64,000 bases of DNA, taken from positions 2,046,001 through 2,110,000 of the forward strand of contig OY762224.2 of the NCBI GenBank assembly GCA_963665265.2. Direction: 5' to 3'. The position numbers and the translations under genes are program-made. Each line of letters starts with the position of its first letter. The first letter of the stretch is position 1. The notes beneath the pieces were generated by a model. It was not told where the DNA came from and searched no databases. It was given only the letters and a program-made list of their open reading frames with translations. The stretch comes from CAXXHQ01 sp963665265 (GTDB taxonomy: Bacteria > Planctomycetota > Planctomycetia > Pirellulales > Thermoguttaceae). This document shows positions 16,594 through 24,857 of this stretch, piece after piece.

Positions 16594-17361
16594 GGCAGGC
16601 ACAGAGCGCCTGTAGGGAACGCCCTCTGTGGCGTTCCGATGTCCGCCTGTATTCTCGTAGGTTCGGCGCCCCATGCATGACAACCTGCTTCCGTTTCGCC
16701 GCAATGCCGAAGGCATGCGCGTTTGCATGGCGCAACTTGTAGTTTGTAGTAGTGCGACTACGCTTAAATGTCAGGCGTTTGATTGCCGAAAAAATTGATC
16801 GTGCTTGGTTTAATTTCGAGGGACGTTCACGTCCCTTCCTCGGCCTTTAGGCCGTCACAGGCCCGACGTTTACGTCGGGTAAAAGCGCCGCACAATATTT
16901 TAATTTTGGTTTTTGAAACCTGTCAGGGCCGTTCACGGTCCTCCTGAAACGCCTGACATTGAACCTGCCCCCCGTGCATGACACGCCGTTGGAAGCGCTG
17001 CGCCCGTTGCCTCTCGCTCCAACTGCTTCGCCTCGCCGATTTCATTACCGTACGGCAACGCCGTGCGACCATCCTGAAAGGATGGCGGCCATTAGCCCCG
17101 GGTGCGCAGCAACCCGCGGAAAATAATCCCGCTAAAATCATCGACCTCGAAGAGGTCGCAGCATTGAGGTTTGCTTTCATTCATCCGAAGCCGCAGGGCG
17201 CTCTGTGAGCGCCGCAGGAGACGAAATAGCGACAAAAACTTTAGGCCGAGCGGATGTTTACTTCGTTGCCAGGCTCCGCCAAGATTTGTAGAGTGCGTGC
17301 TTGCGCCAATGTGTAGCCCAGGTTCTTGAACCTGGGCCGCGTTAGCGGCAAGAGGCAACGC
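16594..17361. repeat. Gene-free island of many different short palindromes
   Basis: This region has no supportable gene but is packed with small perfect palindromes, each with a 2-6 base centre: GGAACGCC/GGCGTTCC (16617-16637), GGGACGT-TC-ACGTCCC (about 16820), GGCCTTTAGGCC (about 16842), CCCGACGT-TT-ACGTCGGG (about 16862), GGGCCGT-TC-ACGGTCC (about 16926), CCATCC-TGAAA-GGATGG (about 17070), CCCAGGTTC-TT-GAACCTGGG (about 17316) and more. The order GGGACGT..., GGCCTTTAGGCC recurs in the direct repeats further on. This resembles clusters of REP-like elements. Confidence 0.65.
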
Positions 17362-17543
17362 TTGTAGGGTGCGTGCTTACACGCGCCACGAGCTAATGTT
17401 AAGCGTTTTCGCTGTCCGTTTTGATTGAGCGCCGCTTGTTTTTGAGGGACGTTCACGTCCCTTCCTCAGCCTTTAGGCCGTCTTAGCTCCCGGCATTTAT
17501 GCCGGAGTATGCGAAACGCGCAATTTCAAATTGGACTTGGTAT
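17362..17543. repeat. Direct repeat flanking the secreted-protein gene, copy 1
   Basis: The 182-bp block starts TTGTAGGGTGCGTGCTT and ends CTTGGTAT. It contains the palindromes GGGACGT-TC-ACGTCCC, GGCCTTTAGGCC and CCGGCATTTATGCCGG in order. Copy 2 lies at 18451-18646 in the same orientation and is highly similar apart from a 14-base insertion and scattered substitutions. The last base overlaps the stop codon of the minus-strand gene. Confidence 0.85.
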
Positions 17544-18379
17544 CACTTGATGACGAATTTGTATTTTTCTGATGAATATCCCGTGCCCTGCCATTCGTAA
17601 TCGATGGTTTGCTCCTGACGTTTCCCGGCCGAAATGACGACCTGTAAAGCATATTCTCCCGACGCGCGCAGGTCCTCGGGTATCGGGTCGGGTGGCACGC
17701 CAACAGTAAAGATCATTGGCTTGCTTGGCAAAACGGTAATGATCGCCGGTGTCTTCTCGGGGAACAGAAGATAAATGCAAACGTCCAACGGCGGAGGAGC
17801 TTTTCTTGTTACGCGAACTCGAAAATCCCCCTGTGATATGGCCACCGGCTTCTTACCAGTGGCGGCAAGCTCAAAAGTGATCTGCCAAGGCTTCGACGTA
17901 TCTTTCGGCATCTCCACCGACTTGATATGCAAGCATGGAACGCTGTCGGTCTTCAGGCGCTCCCGGACAGGTGGCGGTGAGTTAAGCGAGACGCAAACAG
18001 TGCAGATCGCGTCGGGTTTGTCGAGCGATTTCGAAACAATTTTTTCGTTCTTGTCACGGACTTCCGTTTTGACAACAAAAGTTAAATCACCAACCTTGAC
18101 AGTTCGAACGTCCGAGTAGTTGGATTGGTTGAGTGTCGGACGAAGGTCCTTTGCAGAGAATCCAAGATCGCGTGCTATCTCCGCCAACCGCACATGCTCC
18201 CGGTTGTAGGTGTCGGGATCGGTCGCTGACTGCTTGAATCCATGTGCCAGCAGATACTCGCTGGTGATTCTTGGGGTGGATGGGGCGACATTTTTCATGC
18301 CATCCCCTTTTTGAGCGCACGCCGACGATGCACATGATAGCCCGAGCAAAATAACTACAAGCAGTTGTTTTATGGGCAT
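17543..18379 (-). CDS. Secreted protein of unknown function enclosed by direct repeats
   Basis: The 278-residue product begins MPIKQLLVVILLGLSCASSA, a clear signal peptide with likely cleavage after CAQ or possibly lipidation at an inner cysteine. The mature part is rich in beta-type sequence; the second half (KPWQITFELAATGKKPVAIS, VCIYLLFPEKTPAIITVLPS, GEYALQVVISAGKRQEQTI) looks like one or two immunoglobulin-like sandwiches. No catalytic motif or family was recognised. The gene sits exactly between two 180-195 bp direct repeats, its stop codon overlapping one copy, and its codon choice seems less GC-biased than in neighbouring genes. That suggests a cassette gained or duplicated by recombination, which is inferred. 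Confidence 0.7.
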   Translation of the reverse strand: MPIKQLLVVILLGLSCASSACAQKGDGMKNVAPSTPRITSEYLLAHGFKQSATDPDTYNREHVRLAEIARDLGFSAKDLRPTLNQSNYSDVRTVKVGDLTFVVKTEVRDKNEKIVSKSLDKPDAICTVCVSLNSPPPVRERLKTDSVPCLHIKSVEMPKDTSKPWQITFELAATGKKPVAISQGDFRVRVTRKAPPPLDVCIYLLFPEKTPAIITVLPSKPMIFTVGVPPDPIPEDLRASGEYALQVVISAGKRQEQTIDYEWQGTGYSSEKYKFVIK

Positions 18380-18450
18380 TTCTGCTTCAATCCAAAATTA
18401 AGGACTAGTAGTCGATCTATCAATCAGTGGCAGGTAAGGGGTAAAGTGAT

Positions 18451-18646
18451 TTGTAGGGTGCGTGCTTGCACGCAACAGGAGCTAATGTTAGGCGTTTTCG
18501 CTGTCAGTTTTGATTGAGCGCCGTTTGTTTTTGAGGGACGTTCACGTCCCTTCCTCGGCATTTAGGCCGTCTTAGCTCCCGGCATTTATGCCGGAGTATG
18601 CGAAACAGAAAGCGCCAAACGCGCAGTTTCAAATTAGGCTTGGTAT
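18451..18646. repeat. Direct repeat flanking the secreted-protein gene, copy 2
   Basis: This copy starts TTGTAGGGTGCGTGCTTGCA and ends GGCTTGGTAT, matching copy 1 (17362-17543) over nearly its full length, with an extra segment AGAAAGCGCCAAAC near 18607. Its end lies only 5 bp from the stop of the neighbouring uracil-DNA glycosylase gene. Confidence 0.85.
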
Positions 18647-18651
18647 GAACA

Positions 18652-19446
18652 TTATTTCAACCCCATCTCGGCCATCAATATCTGAATGTCGTCCCAGACG
18701 AACTTTTTAGCGGGCGGGTTGCGGAGCAGATAGGCCGGGTGATACGTGCAAAGGACCTTAATGCCGTTCGGCAATAGGTGGATGCGGCCGCGTAAGCGCC
18801 CGATCGTCTCTTCCGTTTTCAAAAAGTTTTGCGCGGCGCAGGCGCCCAGGCAGCAAACGAACTCCGGCTGAATGACGGCCAATTGCCCTTCGAGGTATTC
18901 GCGGCAGGCGTCCGCCTCGACCGGCAAGGGCGTGCGATTTCCCGGCGGTCGACAGCGGAGGATGTTGAGAATGTAAACGTCCTCGCGACGGAGCTTCATT
19001 CCCTTTTCAATGATGTCGGTCAAAAGCTGACCGGCGCGGCCGACAAACGGCTCCCCTTTTTTATCCTCGTCGGCCCCGGGAGCTTCGCCGCAAAAAACGA
19101 GCTTTGAATAGGGATTGCCCACGCCGAAGACCGTTTGCGTTCGCGTCTCTGCTAGTTCCTTGCAGCGGCGGCACTTGGCCACTTTTTTCGCAATCTCGGC
19201 CAAAGCGGCCGCTCGATCCGTAATGATTTCAGTCGGGGCGCTCGCCTTCGTCCCCTTCGCGCCGGAAACGAGCGCTTGTTTCGACGAATCGGCGAGCGAA
19301 GAGTCAACGGCGGGGGGGGCGGACTTCTTGCGGGCGGCTTTTGCGGGCTTTTTCACGTGGGTAAGACCTGCCGATTCCAGACTTTGCAGATATTGCCGGA
19401 CGGCTTTTTTCGCTCTAACCGTATTGGCTGCATTGCCTTGCGACAT
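18652..19446 (-). CDS. Family 4-type uracil-DNA glycosylase (Fe-S)
   Basis: The 264-residue protein removes uracil from DNA. After an 85-residue Lys/Ala/Ser-rich extension, the core shows CRRC, GEAPGADEDKKGEPFVGRAG (the GEAPG motif with the water-positioning acidic residue), LRCRPPGNRTPLP, ADAC and HPAYLLR. The four cysteines of CRRC, CRPP and ADAC match the [4Fe-4S] ligands of family 4 enzymes. The N-terminal extension is longer than in the Thermus enzyme and is probably a flexible DNA-binding arm. A closely related family 5 enzyme is less likely because of the motif spacing. The gene ends at the direct-repeat boundary. Confidence 0.88.
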   Translation of the reverse strand: MSQGNAANTVRAKKAVRQYLQSLESAGLTHVKKPAKAARKKSAPPAVDSSLADSSKQALVSGAKGTKASAPTEIITDRAAALAEIAKKVAKCRRCKELAETRTQTVFGVGNPYSKLVFCGEAPGADEDKKGEPFVGRAGQLLTDIIEKGMKLRREDVYILNILRCRPPGNRTPLPVEADACREYLEGQLAVIQPEFVCCLGACAAQNFLKTEETIGRLRGRIHLLPNGIKVLCTYHPAYLLRNPPAKKFVWDDIQILMAEMGLK

Positions 19447-19677
19447 GAGGATTGATGTTAGTTAGACGGAGTATGCCGAATGTGAACCGCCAATATACGA
19501 GAACCCAGGGTTCTTCGCTAGCTCATGGACGGCGCATCTCTCTTAGGGGATAGGAATTTAAAGCTGGGAAAACTATCATAGATGGGTTCCAGTTTTAGTA
19601 AAATCCTGAGCGGCGCAACCATCGCCCTCGGAACGCCGCGAAAGGCGTTCACCACTGAGAATTGCGAGAGAGATTGA

Positions 19678-21012
19678 ATGGGAGTTCCGAAGGTAGTCAT
19701 CGTCGGCAGGCCGAACGTCGGTAAATCCAGCCTCTTTAATTGGCTGGCGGGGCGCCGCCTTGCCATCGTCGATCCGACTGCCGGAGTTACCCGGGATCGC
19801 GTTTCCCACCTCATCGAGCTCGACGAACGATTCGTCGAACTGGTCGATACGGGCGGAATGGGCATCGTCGATTGCGATAATCTAACCGATCAAGTCGAAG
19901 AGCAAATTCAAGCGGCGGTCGATTCGGCGGCAATCATCATTTTCGTCGTCGATGCGCGCGAAGGTTCCACGCCGTTGGATCAAGACGTGGCGAAGCGCTT
20001 GCGCTACGTCAACGTGCCGGTGATCTTAGTCGTCAACAAAGCCGATCACGAGGGATTGGATTGCCAGGCCGACGAGTTTTATAAATTCGGTCGCAAGATC
20101 GTACGCGTCAGCGCGAAAGAGAATCGGAACAAGCGGGATTTGCTCGAGGCGATCGCCGAGAAATTGCCCCCGCCGAACGACGATGACGAAACGCCCGAAG
20201 AGCCGGTGATGAAGGTGGCGATGGTCGGTCGCCGCAACACCGGCAAGAGCACGATGGTCAACACGCTGGCGAAGTCCGAGCGGATGATCGTTAGCGAAGT
20301 GCCCGGCACGACCCGCGACAGCGTGGACGTGCGATTCGAGATGGACGGCAAGGCGTTCATCGCCATCGACACCCCCGGCTTTTTGCGTCACAAGAGCGTG
20401 AACACCGACTTGACGTTTTACAGCACGCACCGCGCGCAGCGGAGCATTCGTCGCGCCGACGTCGTCCTCATGTTCTTTGATTGCACGCAACGCATCAGCA
20501 AAGTCGATAAGCAGCTTTGCGACTATATCGCCCAACAATACAAGCCCTGCATGTTCGTCGTGAACAAGTGGGATCAAGCCGCCGACGTGATGCCCACCGA
20601 AAAATGGGTCACCTACTTGCGCGACACCTTCCGCACGATGTGGTACGTGCCGATCGCCTTCACGACCGGCGAGTCGGGCAAAAACGTGAAAACGATGTTC
20701 AACCACGCGCAAATGCTTTTCAAGCAATCGTTGAATCGCATTTCGACCGGACCGTTGAACAAGATCCTCGAGGCGACGAAGGATTTCAATCCGCCCAGCG
20801 ATTACGGCAACATTCGGCCGAAGATCTACTACGCTTCGCAAGTGGCCGTCCAGCCGCCGACGATCGTTCTCTTTTGTAACGAGCCGAAGGCGGTCTCGCC
20901 GAACTATCAGCGGTTCCTCTTGAACGTGTTCCGCGAGAACACCGATTTCGGCGAAGTGCCGATCAAGCTCTATCTGCGCCGTCGCAGCCGCGAAGAAAGC
21001 GGCTCGAAGTAA
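19678..21012 (+). CDS. der: Ribosome biogenesis GTPase Der (EngA)
   Basis: The 444-residue protein has the tandem GTPase layout unique to Der. Domain 1 has GRPNVGKSSLFN (residues 8-19), DTGGMG and VNKADH. Domain 2 has GRRNTGKSTMVN (near 183), DTPGF and VNKWDQ. A KH-like domain follows, ending LYLRRRSREESGSK. It acts in assembly of the 50S ribosomal subunit. A small hairpin GAACGCC/GGCGTTC lies at 19631-19650 in the leader, and a clear terminator follows the gene at 21031, so it is probably transcribed alone. Confidence 0.96.
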   Translation: MGVPKVVIVGRPNVGKSSLFNWLAGRRLAIVDPTAGVTRDRVSHLIELDERFVELVDTGGMGIVDCDNLTDQVEEQIQAAVDSAAIIIFVVDAREGSTPLDQDVAKRLRYVNVPVILVVNKADHEGLDCQADEFYKFGRKIVRVSAKENRNKRDLLEAIAEKLPPPNDDDETPEEPVMKVAMVGRRNTGKSTMVNTLAKSERMIVSEVPGTTRDSVDVRFEMDGKAFIAIDTPGFLRHKSVNTDLTFYSTHRAQRSIRRADVVLMFFDCTQRISKVDKQLCDYIAQQYKPCMFVVNKWDQAADVMPTEKWVTYLRDTFRTMWYVPIAFTTGESGKNVKTMFNHAQMLFKQSLNRISTGPLNKILEATKDFNPPSDYGNIRPKIYYASQVAVQPPTIVLFCNEPKAVSPNYQRFLLNVFRENTDFGEVPIKLYLRRRSREESGSK

Positions 21013-21030
21013 ATCGGTTAGCGCGGGGGA

Positions 21031-21066
21031 CCGCGATTTCCGCATGCAGAAATCGCGGCGGTTTTT
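21031..21066 (+). terminator. Intrinsic terminator after der
   Basis: CCGCGATTTC (21031-21040) and GAAATCGCGG (21049-21058) form a perfect 10-bp stem with an 8-base loop, followed by CGG and TTTTT (21062-21066). Confidence 0.85.
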
Positions 21067-21244
21067 GGGAACATCTCTGCGGCGTTTGCTCCGCGTTCCA
21101 ACTGCTGGAAATCTGGCAAATATCTCATTTGGCGGGAATTATTCGCCGCATTCGCCGCGAATAGAAATGCGGGCGACTTTGCGAAGCCCTGCGATTCACT
21201 TTACTTTTCAGCGCTAACTTCAACTTATGCGGAGTTCAACCATA

Positions 21245-24109
21245 ATGCGATCGGATATTTCCTTGCGACTAGTAATATGCGGCGGAATTCTCGCCGTCGG
21301 CGCTCTATTCGTCGAAGCTCGGGCGGAATCCGCTCGTCAAGCAGCGGCGACTCCCCGCGAGGAGTTGTCCTTGGATCGCGGTTGGCGTTTCCACCTCGGC
21401 GACATTGCGTTTCCGGTCATCTCCGGGCACGAGGTAAGTTACAACAACGCGAAGGCGGGAAAGGCTTGGGGAGCGGCCGATCCGAACTACGACGACTCGA
21501 AATGGCGGGAATTGGACCTCCCGCATGATTGGGCCGTCGAAGGGCCTTTCGATAAAAACGCAAACTTGGCGCAAGGTTTTCGACCACGCGGAATCGCTTG
21601 GTATCGCCGACACTTCACGCTATCCAAAGAGGACCGTGGCAAGAATCTGGAACTGAAATTCGACGGCATAGCGACCTATGCGACGGTCTGGCTGAACGGA
21701 TCGGTCGTGCATCGAAACTGGTGCGGCTATACCTCGTTTTCGGTCGATCTCACGCCTTACGCCAAATACGGCAGGGAAGTGAACACGATCGTCATTCGCG
21801 TGGACGCCGAAGCGCAGGAAGGTTGGTGGTACGAAGGAGCGGGAATCTATCGGCATACGTGGCTGATAAAAAGGAATCCCGTCTATATACCGACCGACGG
21901 AGTTTTCGCCAATCCTGTGCGCGACGCCGCCGGTAAATGGAGCGTGCCAGTCGAAATAACGTTGGCTAATTCCGGCAAAGAAGCCGCGACGGTCGAAGCC
22001 GAGTTTACGTTGCTCGATCCGGACGGAAAAGAAGTTGCGCGAAGCAGCGGGAATACGGCTACGGTTCTGCCGCTAAACGAGTCGGTCGTGAAGTTCGCGG
22101 TTCCAGTCGTCTCGCCGAGGCTTTGGTCGGTCGATCGCCCGGAGCTTTACTCGGTTCGCGTCGCCGTATCACGCGACGGAAAAACGCTTGACGCGGTTTC
22201 GCAAACCTGCGGCTTTCGCACCATTCGTTTCGACGCCGATGAAGGATTCTTTTTGAACGACAAGCATTTGAAGATACAAGGCGTGTGCAATCATCAAGAT
22301 CATGCGGGGGTCGGCGTTGCCGTGCCCGATTCTCTGTGGGAGTTCCGCCTGCGCCGCCTAAAGGAGATGGGAGCGAACGCGTATCGCTGCTCGCATAATC
22401 CGCCGGCGAAAGAATTTCTCGACGCCTGCGATCGGATGGGAATTCTCGTCATGGACGAGAATCGCAATTTCAATTCGACGCCGGAATACGTTCGACAGCT
22501 TGAATGGATGGTTCGCCGCGACCGCAATCATCCCAGCGTCATTCTCTGGTCGGTGTTTAACGAGGAGCCGACGCAGGGAAGCGAAGTCGGCTATGAAATG
22601 GTGCGCCGTCTGTCGGCCGCCGTTAAACGGTTGGACGTTTCTCGCCCGGTGACGGCGGCCATGAGCGGCGGATTCACCAGTTCGATCAACGTGTCGCAAG
22701 CGGTGGACGTCGGCGGGATCAATTATCAGATTCCGATTTACGATCAAGTGCACAAGGATAATCCGAAACTGCCGCTGACCAGTTCCGAAGACACTTCCTG
22801 CTTTATGACTCGCGGCGAGTACGTTACGGATAAAAAGAATAACGTTTGCGATTCGTACGACACGCAGCACGGACATTGGGGAGCGACGCATCGAGACGCT
22901 TGGCGCGCGATTAGCGAACGGAAATTTTTGGCGGGCGGATTCGTCTGGACCGGTTTCGACTATCGCGGCGAGCCGACGCCGTACCGCTGGCCTTCGGCCG
23001 GCTCGTTCTTCGGCGCGATGGATTTGTGCGGTTTCCCGAAAAGCGCCTATTACATTCACCAAGCGCATTGGATCGACTCGCGCCCGATTCTGCAAATCAC
23101 GCCGCATTGGAACTGGGCAGGTCAAGAAGGAAAACCGATCAAGGTGATGGTAATTTCCAACTCCGACGTCGTTCGTCTTTCGCTGAACGGCAAGCTGATC
23201 GGCGAGAAGAAGAACGACAAGATCGACATGGTTTCGTGGGACGTGCCCTACGAGCCGGGAACGCTCGAAGCCGTCGCGCTCGACGGAGGTAAAGAGGTCG
23301 CTCGCTCCGCCGTGGAGACGGTCGGCGCGCCGGTCGCCTTGCGATTGACGCCCGATCGCGCCACGCTTGCCGGCGACGGCTGGGACACCATGCCGATTAC
23401 GGTCGAGGCGCTCGACGAAAAAGGACGGCCCGTGCCGACGGCGAATTCGCCGCTCGAGTTTTCCATTGAAGGCCCCGGCGAGATCATCGGACATGGAAAC
23501 GGCGATCCGAATTGCCATGAACCGGAAAAAGGAAACCGTCGCAGCTTGTTTAACGGCCTAGCGCAGGTCATCGTGCGAAGCGCGTATGATAGCGTCGGAC
23601 GGTTGACGCTTCTCGCGAAATCGCCAGGGCTTAAAGACGCCGTGATTAGCGTTGAAGTGAAGCGGGCCGACGTTCATCCCTTCGTTCCGGCCTCGATCAA
23701 GTCGTATGCGCTGTCCGGTTGGCGGGTTTCGAAAGTCACGAAGGAGAAGCCCGACGCCAATCAGAAAATTGCGGAAAACGATATGAATAGCTGGGAGTCG
23801 GTTCAAATCGGCCGCGCCATCTCGTTCAAAAATGGAACCTGGGCCGTTTACCGCATCGTTTTCACGCCGAAGGTTTCGGTGCAAGAGTCGGGCGGGCAAA
23901 TTGTTTTCTCAAACATTTTGGGAAAAGCGGAAATATGGCTCGACGGAAAACTCGTCGGAAAAAAAGAGAAAGTCGAGCGTTCGGCGTTTAATGTTCCCCT
24001 GCCGGGCGGCGCAGGAGAGCGAACGATCAACGTCTTGATAGAAGTTCAGGACGAAGGGAGAGGCGGACTCGGAGGCCCCGTTTTCGTGGAGCCGACGAGC
24101 AAACCGTAG
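21245..24109 (+). CDS. Secreted glycoside hydrolase family 2 (beta-galactosidase-like)
   Basis: The product is about 954 residues from the ATG at 21245, which follows GGAG at a good distance; an in-frame ATG at 21227 is the alternative. A signal peptide (RLVICGGILAVGALFVEARA) leads into a GH2 sugar-binding domain (about residues 45-210, LPHDWAVEGPFDKNANLAQG), an immunoglobulin-like domain, and the TIM barrel with YRCSHNPPAKEFLDACDRMG and the acid/base region SVFNEEPTQ. The probable nucleophile lies in LTSSEDTSCF. A DUF4982-like beta-domain and an extra C-terminal carbohydrate-binding-like domain follow. It probably removes beta-linked galactose or a related sugar from algal or plant glycans outside the cytoplasm; the exact specificity cannot be read. 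Confidence 0.88.
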   Translation: MRSDISLRLVICGGILAVGALFVEARAESARQAAATPREELSLDRGWRFHLGDIAFPVISGHEVSYNNAKAGKAWGAADPNYDDSKWRELDLPHDWAVEGPFDKNANLAQGFRPRGIAWYRRHFTLSKEDRGKNLELKFDGIATYATVWLNGSVVHRNWCGYTSFSVDLTPYAKYGREVNTIVIRVDAEAQEGWWYEGAGIYRHTWLIKRNPVYIPTDGVFANPVRDAAGKWSVPVEITLANSGKEAATVEAEFTLLDPDGKEVARSSGNTATVLPLNESVVKFAVPVVSPRLWSVDRPELYSVRVAVSRDGKTLDAVSQTCGFRTIRFDADEGFFLNDKHLKIQGVCNHQDHAGVGVAVPDSLWEFRLRRLKEMGANAYRCSHNPPAKEFLDACDRMGILVMDENRNFNSTPEYVRQLEWMVRRDRNHPSVILWSVFNEEPTQGSEVGYEMVRRLSAAVKRLDVSRPVTAAMSGGFTSSINVSQAVDVGGINYQIPIYDQVHKDNPKLPLTSSEDTSCFMTRGEYVTDKKNNVCDSYDTQHGHWGATHRDAWRAISERKFLAGGFVWTGFDYRGEPTPYRWPSAGSFFGAMDLCGFPKSAYYIHQAHWIDSRPILQITPHWNWAGQEGKPIKVMVISNSDVVRLSLNGKLIGEKKNDKIDMVSWDVPYEPGTLEAVALDGGKEVARSAVETVGAPVALRLTPDRATLAGDGWDTMPITVEALDEKGRPVPTANSPLEFSIEGPGEIIGHGNGDPNCHEPEKGNRRSLFNGLAQVIVRSAYDSVGRLTLLAKSPGLKDAVISVEVKRADVHPFVPASIKSYALSGWRVSKVTKEKPDANQKIAENDMNSWESVQIGRAISFKNGTWAVYRIVFTPKVSVQESGGQIVFSNILGKAEIWLDGKLVGKKEKVERSAFNVPLPGGAGERTINVLIEVQDEGRGGLGGPVFVEPTSKP

Positions 24110-24315
24110 CTGAACTGCTTGGGTGTTTGCGCGGTTTAGGACGTATAAAGCGGTCGTTAAAACACGCTTTGACATTCGGAGGTTTTTTGGTTATCTTTCC
24201 GCCCCTGCCGTCGAGGCGTTTGCGCAGCAAGCGTTCTCCGATCGGTATTCGCGCCGACCTGAGGCGAAAGCCTGGACATGGATGTTCGGGCAATCCTGCC
24301 ATGGAGGGTTATACG

Positions 24316-24711
24316 GTGAGCAATCAACGCCGCGTGCTAATTGTCGATCAATCGGAAGAAACGTTCGAGGTCTTGCAGACTGCGCTGAAACGGCGCGGAA
24401 TAGAGACCTTTGCCGCCCGTCGCCCCAACGAGGGGGACGCTCTGGCGAAAGAGCTCGAGCCGGACTTGATCGTACTGGACATGGAAGCGGAACGCCCCCG
24501 CGATGAAGGGGTACTTGATTCGCATCTAACTGGGCATGCGGAGCGAGAAATACCGATTATTCTCTTGGGATCGGTGCGCCGTCGGAGTCCCGCGCCGATT
24601 CATGGGGAATTTGTCTCAAAGCCCTACCACTACGCCCCGCTGATTCGTAAAATCGAAGAATTGTTGGAAAACGCCCCGCCGTCGGAGGTTGCGGGCGAAC
24701 GTGCGGCGTAG
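24316..24711 (+). CDS. Single-domain response-regulator receiver protein
   Basis: The 131-residue product starts with GTG at 24316, which lies 7 nt after GGAGGG; the frame is open upstream but without homology. It has a receiver fold: RRVLIVDQSEETFEVLQTAL with the acidic pocket reduced to one Asp, DLIVLDMEAE with the probable phospho-accepting Asp (near residue 50), a long variable loop, and FVSKPYHYAPLIRKI with the conserved Lys. No output domain is present. It is followed after 146 bp by an FHA-GAF histidine kinase on the same strand, a likely partner. The missing second acidic residue at the start of the domain makes normal Mg-dependent phosphorylation uncertain. Confidence 0.8.
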   Translation: MSNQRRVLIVDQSEETFEVLQTALKRRGIETFAARRPNEGDALAKELEPDLIVLDMEAERPRDEGVLDSHLTGHAEREIPIILLGSVRRRSPAPIHGEFVSKPYHYAPLIRKIEELLENAPPSEVAGERAA

Positions 24712-24857
24712 TCATCCTTCCTCTCGTTTGAAATTCAGGGCGCTCCGTTCCATTTGCCAGGTTAGCAAGATCGGATCGTGCGCCTTCGCCCCGCCTCAAA
24801 CGACGTTCGGCTGATGTAACGCCGCGCGCAAGTTTACTGCGCAGTGGGAGTTCGTAA

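Noticed and set aside
17092..17456. Short minus-strand frames through the palindrome island
   Set aside because: Their residues simply translate the palindromic repeats, as in QKQAALNQNGQRKR, and no ribosome binding site is present.
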